Assembly (NCBI GenBank): GCA_902494035.1
Contig: CABURV010000005.1
Span: forward strand, 1 to 45,644
Direction: 5' to 3'
Length of the DNA stretch: 45,644 nt
Origin: an uncultured Collinsella sp.
GTDB taxonomy: Bacteria; Actinomycetota; Coriobacteriia; Coriobacteriales; Coriobacteriaceae
Shown piece after piece: positions 24,231 through 31,578 of this stretch (positions are counted from its first letter, which is position 1; every line of letters starts with the position of its first letter). The notes under the pieces were generated by a model. It was given only the letters and a program-made list of their open reading frames with translations, was not told the DNA's origin and did no database searches. A program made the position numbers and the translations under genes.

Positions 24231-24311
24231 TTGCGACGCCCTCGCGAACCTCGCGAAGACATCAGCCACCACGGAAAGCGCAGGCAAACGCAAACTCGCC
24301 GCAAGAGGCTC

Positions 24312-26045
24312 CTATATCTTACCGAGCATGATCCAGGCGGAACTGTCCTGCGCGAGCCTGCCGTCTGCAAGCGGTGATGAGGTGAGCAGGACCCTGCCCG
24401 CCGGCAGCTCCACGGGTGCTGCACCGAAGTTCGTCACACACGCCCATCCGTTGTCGCGGCGATAGGCGATGACGCCACCCTCAGCGCCCTCGGCACCATC
24501 CGCAAGGCCGGTGCGCCCGTCAAGATCGAGCCACGCAAGATCGTTGGCGCACCCGTGCAGCTTGCGCCGCAGCCAGAGGGCGTCACGATAGAGCGCAAGC
24601 ATCGATGTCGGGTCCGCTTCTTCTCTATCGGCAGCGTAATCGGAAAACCATGCAGGCTGCGGCAGATGGGGCGCCGCATCAGCGTCCGCAGGCGAAAACC
24701 CAAACGATCCGCCCTGCGTGGGATCGTCCGCCGCTACCCATGGCAGGGGCACACGACAGCCGTCGCGCCCCTTCTCGCGCTTCGGTCCGTGCGTATTGGT
24801 CGCAGTGGGATCTTCGAGTGCAGCCCACGGAATGTCAGCCACCTCAAAAAGGCCGAGCTCCTCACCCTGATACACGTATGCCGAGCCCGGAAGCGCCAGC
24901 TCAAGCAAAAGGGCCGCCCGCGCGCGGCGCTCGCCGAATTCACGGTCCTCGTCATAAGACGACCCGTCGCGTAAGAGCCAGTCGAGCGCAATCTGGTGGT
25001 AGCGCGTCGACTTGATTTGCGGCAGGGCATAGCGCGTCGCCACGCGCGGCACGTCGTGGTTGGAGAGTACCCAGGTCGAGGCGGAATCGGATTCGATGGC
25101 CGCCTTCAAGCCCTCCTCGATTGCAGTGTGCATGTCATCATAGGTCCAAGTGGCCTTGGCGAACTCAAAGTTAAATGTCTGGCCAAGCTCGTTGGGGCGC
25201 GCGTAGAGATACTGGCGCTCGGGCAGCACCCACGCCTCGGCAACGGCGCTGCGGGGCGGATCGTAGCGGTCGAACACGCGGCGCCACTCGCGATAGATCT
25301 CGTGGACCTCGTTGCGGTCCCACAGCGGATGGGTGCCGTCGTCAACCATGTCATCTCCCTCGGCGAGATGCCACCGGTCGAGGTCATCGCGGTCGAGATC
25401 CTTGGCAAGACCGTGCGCCACATCAATGCGAAAGCCATCGACGCCTCGATCGCTCCAAAACGCCAGGACGTCGCAAAAGAACGCATGAACCTCGGGGCAC
25501 GACCAGTCAAAGTCCGGCTGCTCGGGCGTAAACATGTGCAGATACCACTGACCGTCCGCGACACGCGTCCAGGCGGGGCCGCCAAAGTTGGCATTCCAAT
25601 TGGTGGGAGGCAGCTCGCCATGTTCGCCGCGACCATCGCGGAAGATATAGCGGGCGCGCTCGGGCGATCCGGGGCCGGCGGCAAGAGCGGCCTTGAACCA
25701 GGGGTGCTGGTTGGATGAATGGTTGGGCACGATGTCGACGATGACCTTGATGCCGCGCACGTGAGCCGCAGCGATCATGTCATCGAAGTCGTCAAGCGAG
25801 CCGAGCCGTGGGTCGACATCGCAGTAGTCCGCCACATCATTGCCGCCATCGACAAGAGGCGATGGGTAAAACGGACTCAGCCAGATGGCCTCGATACCCA
25901 GCCGCTCAAGATAGTCCATCTGCTGGGTAATGCCCGCGATATCGCCCAGACCCGAACCAGTCGAATCCTTAAACGAGCGCGGGTAGATCTGATAGATCGC
26001 AGCATCGGACATCCATGAGCGCGACGAGGACTTTTCTGTAGCCAT
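24312..26045 (-). CDS. GH13 alpha-glucosidase (oligo-1,6-glucosidase type)
   Basis: 577-residue cytoplasmic glycoside hydrolase that removes glucose from short alpha-glucosides. GH13 regions: DIVPNHSS; nucleophile Asp in GFRIDVAHGL; acid/base Glu in AVAEAWV; third Asp in LSNHDVPR. The start region WMSDAAIYQIYPRSF is typical. ATG at 26045 has GGGAG 10 nt upstream; the frame stays open back through three tRNA genes, which is chance. It sits alone between two tRNA groups, without a sugar transporter or regulator beside it. Exact linkage preference is not readable. Confidence 0.93.
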   Translation of the reverse strand: MATEKSSSRSWMSDAAIYQIYPRSFKDSTGSGLGDIAGITQQMDYLERLGIEAIWLSPFYPSPLVDGGNDVADYCDVDPRLGSLDDFDDMIAAAHVRGIKVIVDIVPNHSSNQHPWFKAALAAGPGSPERARYIFRDGRGEHGELPPTNWNANFGGPAWTRVADGQWYLHMFTPEQPDFDWSCPEVHAFFCDVLAFWSDRGVDGFRIDVAHGLAKDLDRDDLDRWHLAEGDDMVDDGTHPLWDRNEVHEIYREWRRVFDRYDPPRSAVAEAWVLPERQYLYARPNELGQTFNFEFAKATWTYDDMHTAIEEGLKAAIESDSASTWVLSNHDVPRVATRYALPQIKSTRYHQIALDWLLRDGSSYDEDREFGERRARAALLLELALPGSAYVYQGEELGLFEVADIPWAALEDPTATNTHGPKREKGRDGCRVPLPWVAADDPTQGGSFGFSPADADAAPHLPQPAWFSDYAADREEADPTSMLALYRDALWLRRKLHGCANDLAWLDLDGRTGLADGAEGAEGGVIAYRRDNGWACVTNFGAAPVELPAGRVLLTSSPLADGRLAQDSSAWIMLGKI

Positions 26046-26185
26046 GGGATGAGTCTCCCTTGCAACGAGGTTTTGCGAGATGCCCACGATGATACGCCCA
26101 AAGCGAACATTCGCGACAAACAACGCCGCAGCCACGCCCCAAAACCCTCGCCCCCTCTCGGGTTCGAGCCCATGCGATGGGTACG

Positions 26186-26214
26186 AAAAAGCCCGGCTAC
26201 CGTAGTAGTCGGGC
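26186..26214 (-). terminator. Terminator after the Gly-Cys-Gly tRNA cluster
   Basis: Minus strand: GCCCGACTAC and GTAGCCGGGC pair across TACG with one mismatch; TTTTTCG follows. It ends the tRNA cluster ahead of the glucosidase gene. Confidence 0.85.
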
Positions 26215-26223
26215 TGCTGCGTT

Positions 26224-26299
26224 TGGAGCGGACAACGGGGCTCGAACCCGCGACCCCAACCTTGGCAAGGTTGTGCTCTACCAACTGAGCCATGTCCGC
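26224..26299 (-). tRNA. tRNA-Gly (GCC), copy 2
   Basis: Identical to the tRNA-Gly at 24095 over all 76 nt including CCA. Anticodon loop TTGCCAA. It has no promoter of its own in the 42 nt after tRNA-Cys, so it is read from the cluster promoter through a terminator-like hairpin. Confidence 0.96.
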
Positions 26300-26305
26300 A
26301 TATGT

Positions 26306-26332
26306 AAAACAAAACGGGCGCCGGAGCGCCCG
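26306..26332 (-). terminator. Terminator-like hairpin between tRNA-Cys and tRNA-Gly
   Basis: CGGGCGC/GCGCCCG with a 4-nt loop followed by TTTTGTTTT on the minus strand. Lying inside a tRNA cluster, it should stop part of the transcripts. Confidence 0.7.
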
Positions 26333-26341
26333 GATGTTGCC

Positions 26342-26415
26342 TGGAGGCGAAGCCCGGATTCGAACCGGGGGTAAAGGCTTTGCAGGCCTCTGCCTTACCA
26401 CTTGGCCACTTCGCC
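26342..26415 (-). tRNA. tRNA-Cys (GCA)
   Basis: 74-nt cloverleaf, acceptor GGCGAAG/CTTCGCC, anticodon loop CTGCAAA with GCA, discriminator U typical of tRNA-Cys, T-loop TTCGAAT, CCA encoded. Confidence 0.96.
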
Positions 26416-26440
26416 GAAAAAGGACCGCCTAAACGGTCCG
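26416..26440 (-). terminator. Terminator-like hairpin between tRNA-Gly copy 3 and tRNA-Cys
   Basis: GGACCG/CGGTCC with a 6-nt loop, then TTTTTCG on the minus strand. A second internal terminator-like hairpin in the cluster. Confidence 0.7.
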
Positions 26441-26449
26441 GAAATGCAA

Positions 26450-26525
26450 TGGAGCGGACAACGGGGCTCGAACCCGCGACCCCAACCTTGGCAAGGTTGT
26501 GCTCTACCAACTGAGCCATGTCCGC
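26450..26525 (-). tRNA. tRNA-Gly (GCC), copy 3
   Basis: Third identical copy of the tRNA-Gly gene (76 nt, CCA encoded). It is first in the Gly-Cys-Gly cluster and has the dyad-type promoter directly upstream. Confidence 0.96.
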
Positions 26526-26537
26526 TTGCGGGTTATT

Positions 26538-26587
26538 AATTTACGCGAGTTGTCCAAAAGACGCAAGTACTTTTTTCAAAAAACTTG
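26538..26587 (-). promoter_or_regulatory. tRNA Gly-Cys-Gly promoter with A-tract dyad
   Basis: Minus strand: TTGCGT (plus 26561-26566), 17-nt spacer, TAAATT (plus 26538-26543). The dyad AAGTTTTTTGAAAAAAGTAC lies directly upstream of the -35, at the same place as in the other two tRNA promoters. Confidence 0.75.
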
Positions 26588-26630
26588 TCTGCCGCATGTT
26601 CTTAGTAGCCAAACGCGCTAAAGCGATTGG

Positions 26631-27377
26631 CTAGGCACACGATTCCAGCGCTCCGCTAAACAGCTTCACCATCTGCACGCGCGTGCCGGCGCCGTCCGTA
26701 CGACGAGCAACCTCCACGTTATCGACGAGCATACGCATAAGCTTGATACCACGGCCGCGTTCCTCAGATGCAACCGGCTCGCTCGTTTCATCGATAGAAT
26801 AGCCGGCACCTCGATCAAGCACCTCAACCACAACGCGATCGCCATAGGCTTGAACCGTCAGGACGCACCCGATACCGCCCGCATGGTCATAGGCATTACC
26901 CAGCGCCTCCCCCGACGCCAATGCGACATCGTAGCGCTCGTCACGGCGCAACGGAAGCGATTCAAGGAGTTCGGCGATGCGATGTCGGTAGTATGGAAGA
27001 TTCTCGATACCCTGACGGACCTCGACGCTCTTACTCCAGCGAGGCAGCTCCCCCACCGGAATAGCGGGAATAGACTCCCGTGCCGGCCCCGCGACATGAA
27101 GGATATCGACAAGACGAGCAATCTCCAAAAAGCGAACAACTTCACCCGATGCATTGACGAGCGAAAGCAGGCCTTCTCGCCTCATGAGCTCACGAGCGCG
27201 TGTAAGCAGGAATGCCAAGCCCGTCGAATCGATAAAGCTGACAGCCTGACAGTTGATGACGACACGACGCACGCCGCGGCCAATCAAAGCATCCAACCGC
27301 CGACGCAGCGCAGGCACCGTGGCGATGTCGATATCGCCTGGTGGCGTCAAAACCGCTATGTCATTCCACTCATTCAT
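26631..27377 (-). CDS. STAS domain fused to anti-sigma-factor-type ATPase
   Basis: 248 residues joining two halves that are usually separate proteins in partner-switching systems. Residues about 1-105 form an antagonist (RsbV/SpoIIAA) domain with the phosphorylatable Ser in FIDSTGLAFLL. Residues about 125-248 form an RsbW-type kinase domain: N box SGEALGNAYDHA, G1 box DRGAGYSID, G2 box RGRGIKLMRMLVDN. ATG at 27377 follows GGGGA about 11 nt upstream; a TTG at 27395 is the alternative. The phosphatase gene lies 78 nt upstream on the same strand. No sigma factor is adjacent. The output partner is unknown. Confidence 0.9.
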   Translation of the reverse strand: MNEWNDIAVLTPPGDIDIATVPALRRRLDALIGRGVRRVVINCQAVSFIDSTGLAFLLTRARELMRREGLLSLVNASGEVVRFLEIARLVDILHVAGPARESIPAIPVGELPRWSKSVEVRQGIENLPYYRHRIAELLESLPLRRDERYDVALASGEALGNAYDHAGGIGCVLTVQAYGDRVVVEVLDRGAGYSIDETSEPVASEERGRGIKLMRMLVDNVEVARRTDGAGTRVQMVKLFSGALESCA

Positions 27378-27455
27378 ACGACCATGGTTCCCCAAAAAAG
27401 CCCACTCAATGCATTCGTTTCCCTAACCGTACGGATTCAGCCCGCCCAGCGTCGT

Positions 27456-29801
27456 CTATGAACGACCCCGTAAAAACTCAAGGGACACCAATGCAATGTC
27501 ATCGTCCAGCGCCGATTCGGTAAATCGGTCAAGCTCGCCCAAGACCTTGCCGCAAATGCCCGACACGCCCTCCCCCGAAACAGAAAGCAGAAGGTCGCGC
27601 AAGCGCTGCTCGCCAAAGAACACTCCGGTGCGGTCGCGGGCCTCAATCGTTCCATCCGTATACATGAAGAGCATGTCGCCGGGGGCGAACGTAAACACGC
27701 CTGTCTCGTACACCATGCTCTCAAAGGCACCGATTACACCCGATTGGCATCCAAGCAGCTCGACCTCTCCCCCACGAGCCTCGCCGCCACCCAGCGGCAT
27801 CGACTCTGGCCTGATGACCATGGTCGGAGGATGGCCCGCCGAACAATACGTTGCGCGTCCGGCTTTAAGGTCAATCTTGGCGATAAAGGCCGTCACGAAC
27901 GTCTCGACCCTCGAAAAGCCCATGAGCATGCTGTTAAGGGAGCGTGCCATGCGGGCCGGTCCAGCGCCCTCCCAGGCATATGCCGTCAGGGCCGTCTTGA
28001 CGAGCGCGGACATCGATGCGGCCTCAATGCCTTTGCCAGACACATCACCCAGAATCATGACGGCGCAGTCGTCGGGAAGACGAATGAGCGTATAGAAATC
28101 GCCTCCGACCAACGCCGAATTCGTGGCCGACAGGTACACCGAATCGGTTGCGATACCCGGAACATCCCCCAGGGAATTTCTCATGCCGATCTGGAGCGTC
28201 TGAGCGATATGGCGCTCCTCGCGCTTTTGAGATTCGCCTTCGTAGATCAGTTCAAAGTCATGCGCCAAGTGCACCAAGTAGTCATATTCAAGGTCATCAA
28301 TCGGCTCTTGGCTACCATCACGAAGCAGCAGCGCGCGCGTCGTCGGGCTCTTCGCAACAGAAGCAGGAACAATCGCGTCGTTACTGTGCTTGCCATCGCC
28401 CTCAGAGCGCGGGTGCCCCGCCTCGATGCCGGAGTCGACGTAGAGACCTTGACAAGGCAGACCATGCGCCCTAAGCCAGCCTCCCATAGGCATCGATTCG
28501 TCAACGCGAGTTATACGGACGTGTTTAAGGTCCTCGGCACTCGTACCCCCCAAAACAGATGCCTCAAAGCCATCAGGGCCAGCCCCCAGACGTGCCGCTG
28601 GCGCCGTCGTGGAAAAGAAAAGATTCTCGGGATCGTCCGGCAAAGCAACGCGACTGCCGCCTTCAAAATCTATGACGTAGGAATCCAGACTGGCGTCATA
28701 CTCAACAGGGCAAAAATGGCAGTTGAGCATATTGCAGATCTCGGACGATACCGCCTGGGTAGCCGCGACGGAATCGTCTAGAAAGGTAAACAACTCATCA
28801 CGTAAGACATTGAGCGAGCGGCCAAGCTCGGCCGTGCGACGAGAGCGAAGACTCGATGCCATGCCGACCAGTTGGATAGACAAGTAATCGCAAATGACCT
28901 CGAGTACATTAACGTCATAGGCGAGCGGTGCCTGGGGGCGTTTCCAGCCAACTTCCAGCACGCCAAGGATCTGCGTACCGTAAAAAACGGGAAGACAGAT
29001 CTCGCTGCGGTACGGAGGCATATCCTGCACGCGCAACAGGTGCTTAGAACGATTGTCCAAGTCCATGAACATACCGGAGGCGGCCCTATCGCCCTCAAGG
29101 TCCTGTTGAATCGACAAGCGACAGGCACGCGACTCACGAAGAACATACGTCGGAATGCCAGCGCCATACGGCAAAAACTCGGGCAGGTAGCTGTCGTACA
29201 GCTCCTTGGAAACACCGCGTAGCTTAAAACCGCCGCTCTCAGAAAAATAGATAGCGGCACCCGAAGCATCGAGCGTTCCTACAAGCTGGTTCAAAACGGT
29301 ATCAAGTAGGCTGGGCAGCTCATCGGAGCCCACGGTACTCATAATGACCGAGAGCGTGCCAGAGAGGCGCTTGTTCGCCACTCTAAGCTCCGATAACGCA
29401 CGCTTGAGCTGTCGGTCGTGCGAATACTGTTCTTCGATGCTATGGAGCGCCACCAAGACACGTGGCGCGCGGCGCCCAAAGATGCGTGGAGGCGTTACGG
29501 AGCCCGCACGAACCAAGACGGGGATAAAGGAGCCGTCACTCAGCTTGAGCATCAGTTCATTCTCGGAGCCATCAGTTTCAAATGGCAGACGATGTTCCGT
29601 CGCACGTTCAAAAGCGGACGAGTACAGGACGTCTTTAACATCTCCACCGATGACGTCGGCGCGTTCCTCGCACATCAAACCAAGTAAGCGATTATTCACA
29701 TGCAGAATTGTTCCGTCGAGCTCGCAGATGATGACAGCATCGCTCGTGATCTCGACTAGTTGGGCAACGTCTGCCCACTCGTTGCGTTCAAGCGTTTCCA
29801 T
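27456..29801 (-). CDS. PAS-GAF-PP2C (SpoIIE/RsbU type) serine phosphatase
   Basis: 781-residue cytoplasmic signalling protein. A PAS sensor lies at about residues 10-125 (ITSDAVIICELDGTILHVNNRLLGL), a GAF domain at about 150-320 (LPVFYGTQILGVLEVGW), a middle region with no clear domain, and the PP2C catalytic domain from about 545 (LVGGDFYTLI, ILGDVSGKGIEAA, LFMYTDGTIEARD, DDDIALVSLEF), with the metal-binding Asp residues intact. No membrane segment is seen. It should remove phosphate from a STAS protein, most simply the STAS half of the next gene. ATG at 29801 has GGGG 7 nt upstream. Confidence 0.93.
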   Translation of the reverse strand: METLERNEWADVAQLVEITSDAVIICELDGTILHVNNRLLGLMCEERADVIGGDVKDVLYSSAFERATEHRLPFETDGSENELMLKLSDGSFIPVLVRAGSVTPPRIFGRRAPRVLVALHSIEEQYSHDRQLKRALSELRVANKRLSGTLSVIMSTVGSDELPSLLDTVLNQLVGTLDASGAAIYFSESGGFKLRGVSKELYDSYLPEFLPYGAGIPTYVLRESRACRLSIQQDLEGDRAASGMFMDLDNRSKHLLRVQDMPPYRSEICLPVFYGTQILGVLEVGWKRPQAPLAYDVNVLEVICDYLSIQLVGMASSLRSRRTAELGRSLNVLRDELFTFLDDSVAATQAVSSEICNMLNCHFCPVEYDASLDSYVIDFEGGSRVALPDDPENLFFSTTAPAARLGAGPDGFEASVLGGTSAEDLKHVRITRVDESMPMGGWLRAHGLPCQGLYVDSGIEAGHPRSEGDGKHSNDAIVPASVAKSPTTRALLLRDGSQEPIDDLEYDYLVHLAHDFELIYEGESQKREERHIAQTLQIGMRNSLGDVPGIATDSVYLSATNSALVGGDFYTLIRLPDDCAVMILGDVSGKGIEAASMSALVKTALTAYAWEGAGPARMARSLNSMLMGFSRVETFVTAFIAKIDLKAGRATYCSAGHPPTMVIRPESMPLGGGEARGGEVELLGCQSGVIGAFESMVYETGVFTFAPGDMLFMYTDGTIEARDRTGVFFGEQRLRDLLLSVSGEGVSGICGKVLGELDRFTESALDDDIALVSLEFLRGRS

Positions 29802-29827
29802 CGTGGACCCCACCGTCTATCGGTAAC

Positions 29828-29850
29828 AAAAAAGCCTCCGAAGAGGCTTC
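29828..29850 (-). terminator. Terminator after tRNA-Leu
   Basis: Minus strand: AGCCTC/GAGGCT with TTCG loop, then TTTTTTG. It lies 11 nt after tRNA-Leu. Confidence 0.93.
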
Positions 29851-29860
29851 TCAAATGCGA

Positions 29861-29950
29861 TGGTGTCGGAGGCGGGACTTGAACCCGCATGACCAAAAAG
29901 CGGTCACTAGCACCTCAAGCTAGCGCGTCTTCCAATTCCGCCACTCCGAC
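29861..29950 (-). tRNA. tRNA-Leu (GAG)
   Basis: 90-nt class II tRNA with a long variable arm (GTGACCGCTTTTTGGTCAT), acceptor GTCGGAG/CTCCGAC, anticodon loop TTGAGGT with GAG and CCA encoded. It has its own promoter and terminator. Confidence 0.95.
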
Positions 29951-30007
29951 ATGCTATGTTGTTGATTTGCGAATCGTTTTGTTGGACCCGCGCGTTCAAC
30001 GAGGAAG

Positions 30008-30056
30008 ATAATAACCTATGATTCGAGAACTGTGCAAGCACTTTTTTCAAAAAAGT
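30008..30056 (-). promoter_or_regulatory. tRNA-Leu promoter with A-tract dyad
   Basis: Minus strand: TTGCAC (plus 30032-30037), 17-nt spacer, TTATTA (plus 30009-30014). Upstream of the -35 is the perfect 17-base palindrome ACTTTTTTCAAAAAAGT (30040-30056). About 50 nt of leader precede the tRNA. Confidence 0.75.
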
Positions 30057-30094
30057 TTACGAATTTGTAAATGCGCAGGTAGACTGACCTGTTC

Positions 30095-30219
30095 GGGCCG
30101 GAATGAGGTCGCCTTCCAACGCGTCCTCGGGCATGCGGCATTATTTTGATCCGCGCTTCGCGCTACAAAATAATGCCGCCCCCTGCGGAATGCGTTGGAA
30201 GGCGACCTCATTCCGGCCC
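30095..30219. repeat. Long nested palindrome E3
   Basis: Outer arms of 30 nt (30095-30124, 30190-30219) match at 29 positions and begin GGGCCGGAATGAGGTCGCC. Inside is a perfect 14-bp stem GCGGCATTATTTTG / CAAAATAATGCCGC (30135-30148, 30166-30179) that encloses a further GCGC TTC GCGC stem. A small perfect palindrome GGAGTATGTACTCC follows at 30222-30235. No coding potential is supported. Confidence 0.8.
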
Positions 30220-30280
30220 TAGGAGTATGTACTCCGGACACAGTTCTCAAACATGTTCTGGGGGCTGATGCAAATTTGGT

Positions 30281-30335
30281 GGCTCGGCAAAGCCGAGCCC
30301 TTATATAAGGAGGCCGGAGCTAAAGCTCCGGCCTC
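30281..30335 (-). terminator. Two tandem hairpins downstream of the opp operon
   Basis: GGCTCGGC/GCCGAGCC with a 3-nt loop (30281-30299) and GAGGCCGGAGC/GCTCCGGCCTC with a 4-nt loop (30310-30335). They may end minus-strand transcription leaving oppF. No long T-run follows either. Confidence 0.55.
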
Positions 30336-30401
30336 ACTATCTTTCCCATTAGATTAAGTGAGCGATCAAGGAATCGCACCCCCCCCTGCAGCGGTAACAC
30401 A

Positions 30402-30534
30402 GGGCCCGTGCTGGACTTAGTTTTCAGAACATTCCGCAGACCAAGAAACCCCCTTATCCACAGCTCCGAAGGAGCAGGATAAGAGGGTTTCCATGGTCGA
30501 GGACGTTCTGAAAACTAAGTCCAGCACGGGCCCG
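30402..30534. repeat. Long nested palindrome E4 next to oppF
   Basis: Outer arms of 29 nt are perfect (GGGCCCGTGCTGGACTTAGT... at 30402 and its complement ending at 30534). An inner stem GAAACCC.CTTATCC / GGATAAG.GGGTTTC pairs 14 of 15 and encloses GCTCC GAA GGAGC. The element starts 16 nt after the oppF stop on the minus strand. It has no T-run. Confidence 0.8.
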
Positions 30535-30549
30535 GACGATAACAACCGG

Positions 30550-31578
30550 CTACAGGTCGATGTGCGATTCCTTGATCGGGAACGGCTCCGCGAAGTGGCA
30601 CGCGCAGCAGTGACCCGGTGCGACTTCCTTAAACTCAGGCAGCTTCTCGGAGCAGATACCCTGCGCGATCGGGCAGCGCGTGTGGAAACGGCAGCCGGTC
30701 GGCGGATCCAGCGGCGACGGCGGATCGCCGGCAAGGATGATGCGCTTACGGGTCTTCTGGATATCAGGATCGGGAACCGGCACGGCAGACAGCAGTGACT
30801 GCGTGTACGGATGGTGAGGCTCACTGTAGAGCGTCTTCCAGTCCGAAACCTCGACCATCTTACCCAGATACATAACGGCAACACGATCGGAGATGTGCTG
30901 CACGACGGACAGGTCGTGGGCGATAAACAGATATGCGGTACCGAACTTGTCCTGGAGTTCCTTGAGCAGGTTCAGAACCTGGGCCTGAATGGACACATCC
31001 AGAGCGGAAACCGGCTCGTCGCAGATAATCAGCTTGGGCTTCAGCGCAAATGCACGGGCAATACCGACACGCTGACGCTGACCGCCGGAGAACTCGTGCG
31101 GATAGCGGTTGATGTGCTCGGGGTTCAGTCCAACGACGTCGAGAAGCTCGCGGACGCGCTCAATGCGCTCCTCCTTGGTGCCCACGCCGTGAATGGTCAT
31201 GGGCTCGGAGACGATCTCACCGATGGTCATACGAGGATTCAGCGAAGCATAGGGGTCCTGGAAGATGAACTGCATCTCGCGACGCATATCCTTGATCTCG
31301 TGCTTGCTCATCTCGGCAACGTCTTTGCCCTGGAAGAACACTTTGCCGGCCGTCGGCTTGGTGAGACGCATGATGGTACGGCCCGTGGTGGACTTACCGC
31401 AACCGGACTCGCCGACCAAACCAAAGGTCTCGCCAGGATAGATTTCGAACGAAATGTCGTTCACAGCAGAGACGACACGCTTGGAGAAGCGCTTGGCGAA
31501 CATGCCGGACTCAGCGGGAAACTCCTTAGAGAGGTGCTCGACCTTCAGCAACGGAGTACGCTCGTTGGTATCTGCCAT
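30550..31578 (-). CDS. oppF: Oligopeptide ABC transporter ATP-binding protein OppF
   Basis: 342-residue ATPase that drives peptide import with OppD. Walker A is GESGCGKST near residue 58-66, Q-loop FQDPYASLNP, signature FSGGQRQRVGIARA, Walker B LIICDEPVSALD. The C-terminus has the oligopeptide-family extension with cysteines (GCRFHTRCPIAQGIC). ATG overlaps the oppD stop by one base (TAATG). Last gene of oppABCDF; palindrome E4 follows. Confidence 0.96.
   Translation of the reverse strand: MADTNERTPLLKVEHLSKEFPAESGMFAKRFSKRVVSAVNDISFEIYPGETFGLVGESGCGKSTTGRTIMRLTKPTAGKVFFQGKDVAEMSKHEIKDMRREMQFIFQDPYASLNPRMTIGEIVSEPMTIHGVGTKEERIERVRELLDVVGLNPEHINRYPHEFSGGQRQRVGIARAFALKPKLIICDEPVSALDVSIQAQVLNLLKELQDKFGTAYLFIAHDLSVVQHISDRVAVMYLGKMVEVSDWKTLYSEPHHPYTQSLLSAVPVPDPDIQKTRKRIILAGDPPSPLDPPTGCRFHTRCPIAQGICSEKLPEFKEVAPGHCCACHFAEPFPIKESHIDL

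Noticed and set aside
26150..26185. A T-arm-like sequence (GGTTCGAGCCC) beside the tRNA cluster terminator
   Set aside because: No acceptor or anticodon arm can be built around it, so it is not called a tRNA or a tRNA remnant.
26046..26519. N-terminal extension of the alpha-glucosidase frame through the tRNA genes
   Set aside because: It would translate tRNA-Gly and tRNA-Cys genes and a terminator. The ATG at 26045 with GGGAG upstream starts at the expected position for GH13 enzymes.
30453..30461. A perfect DnaA box, TTATCCACA
   Set aside because: A single copy inside the stem of palindrome E4, with no cluster of boxes, AT-rich unwinding region or dnaA/dnaN genes, so no origin is claimed.
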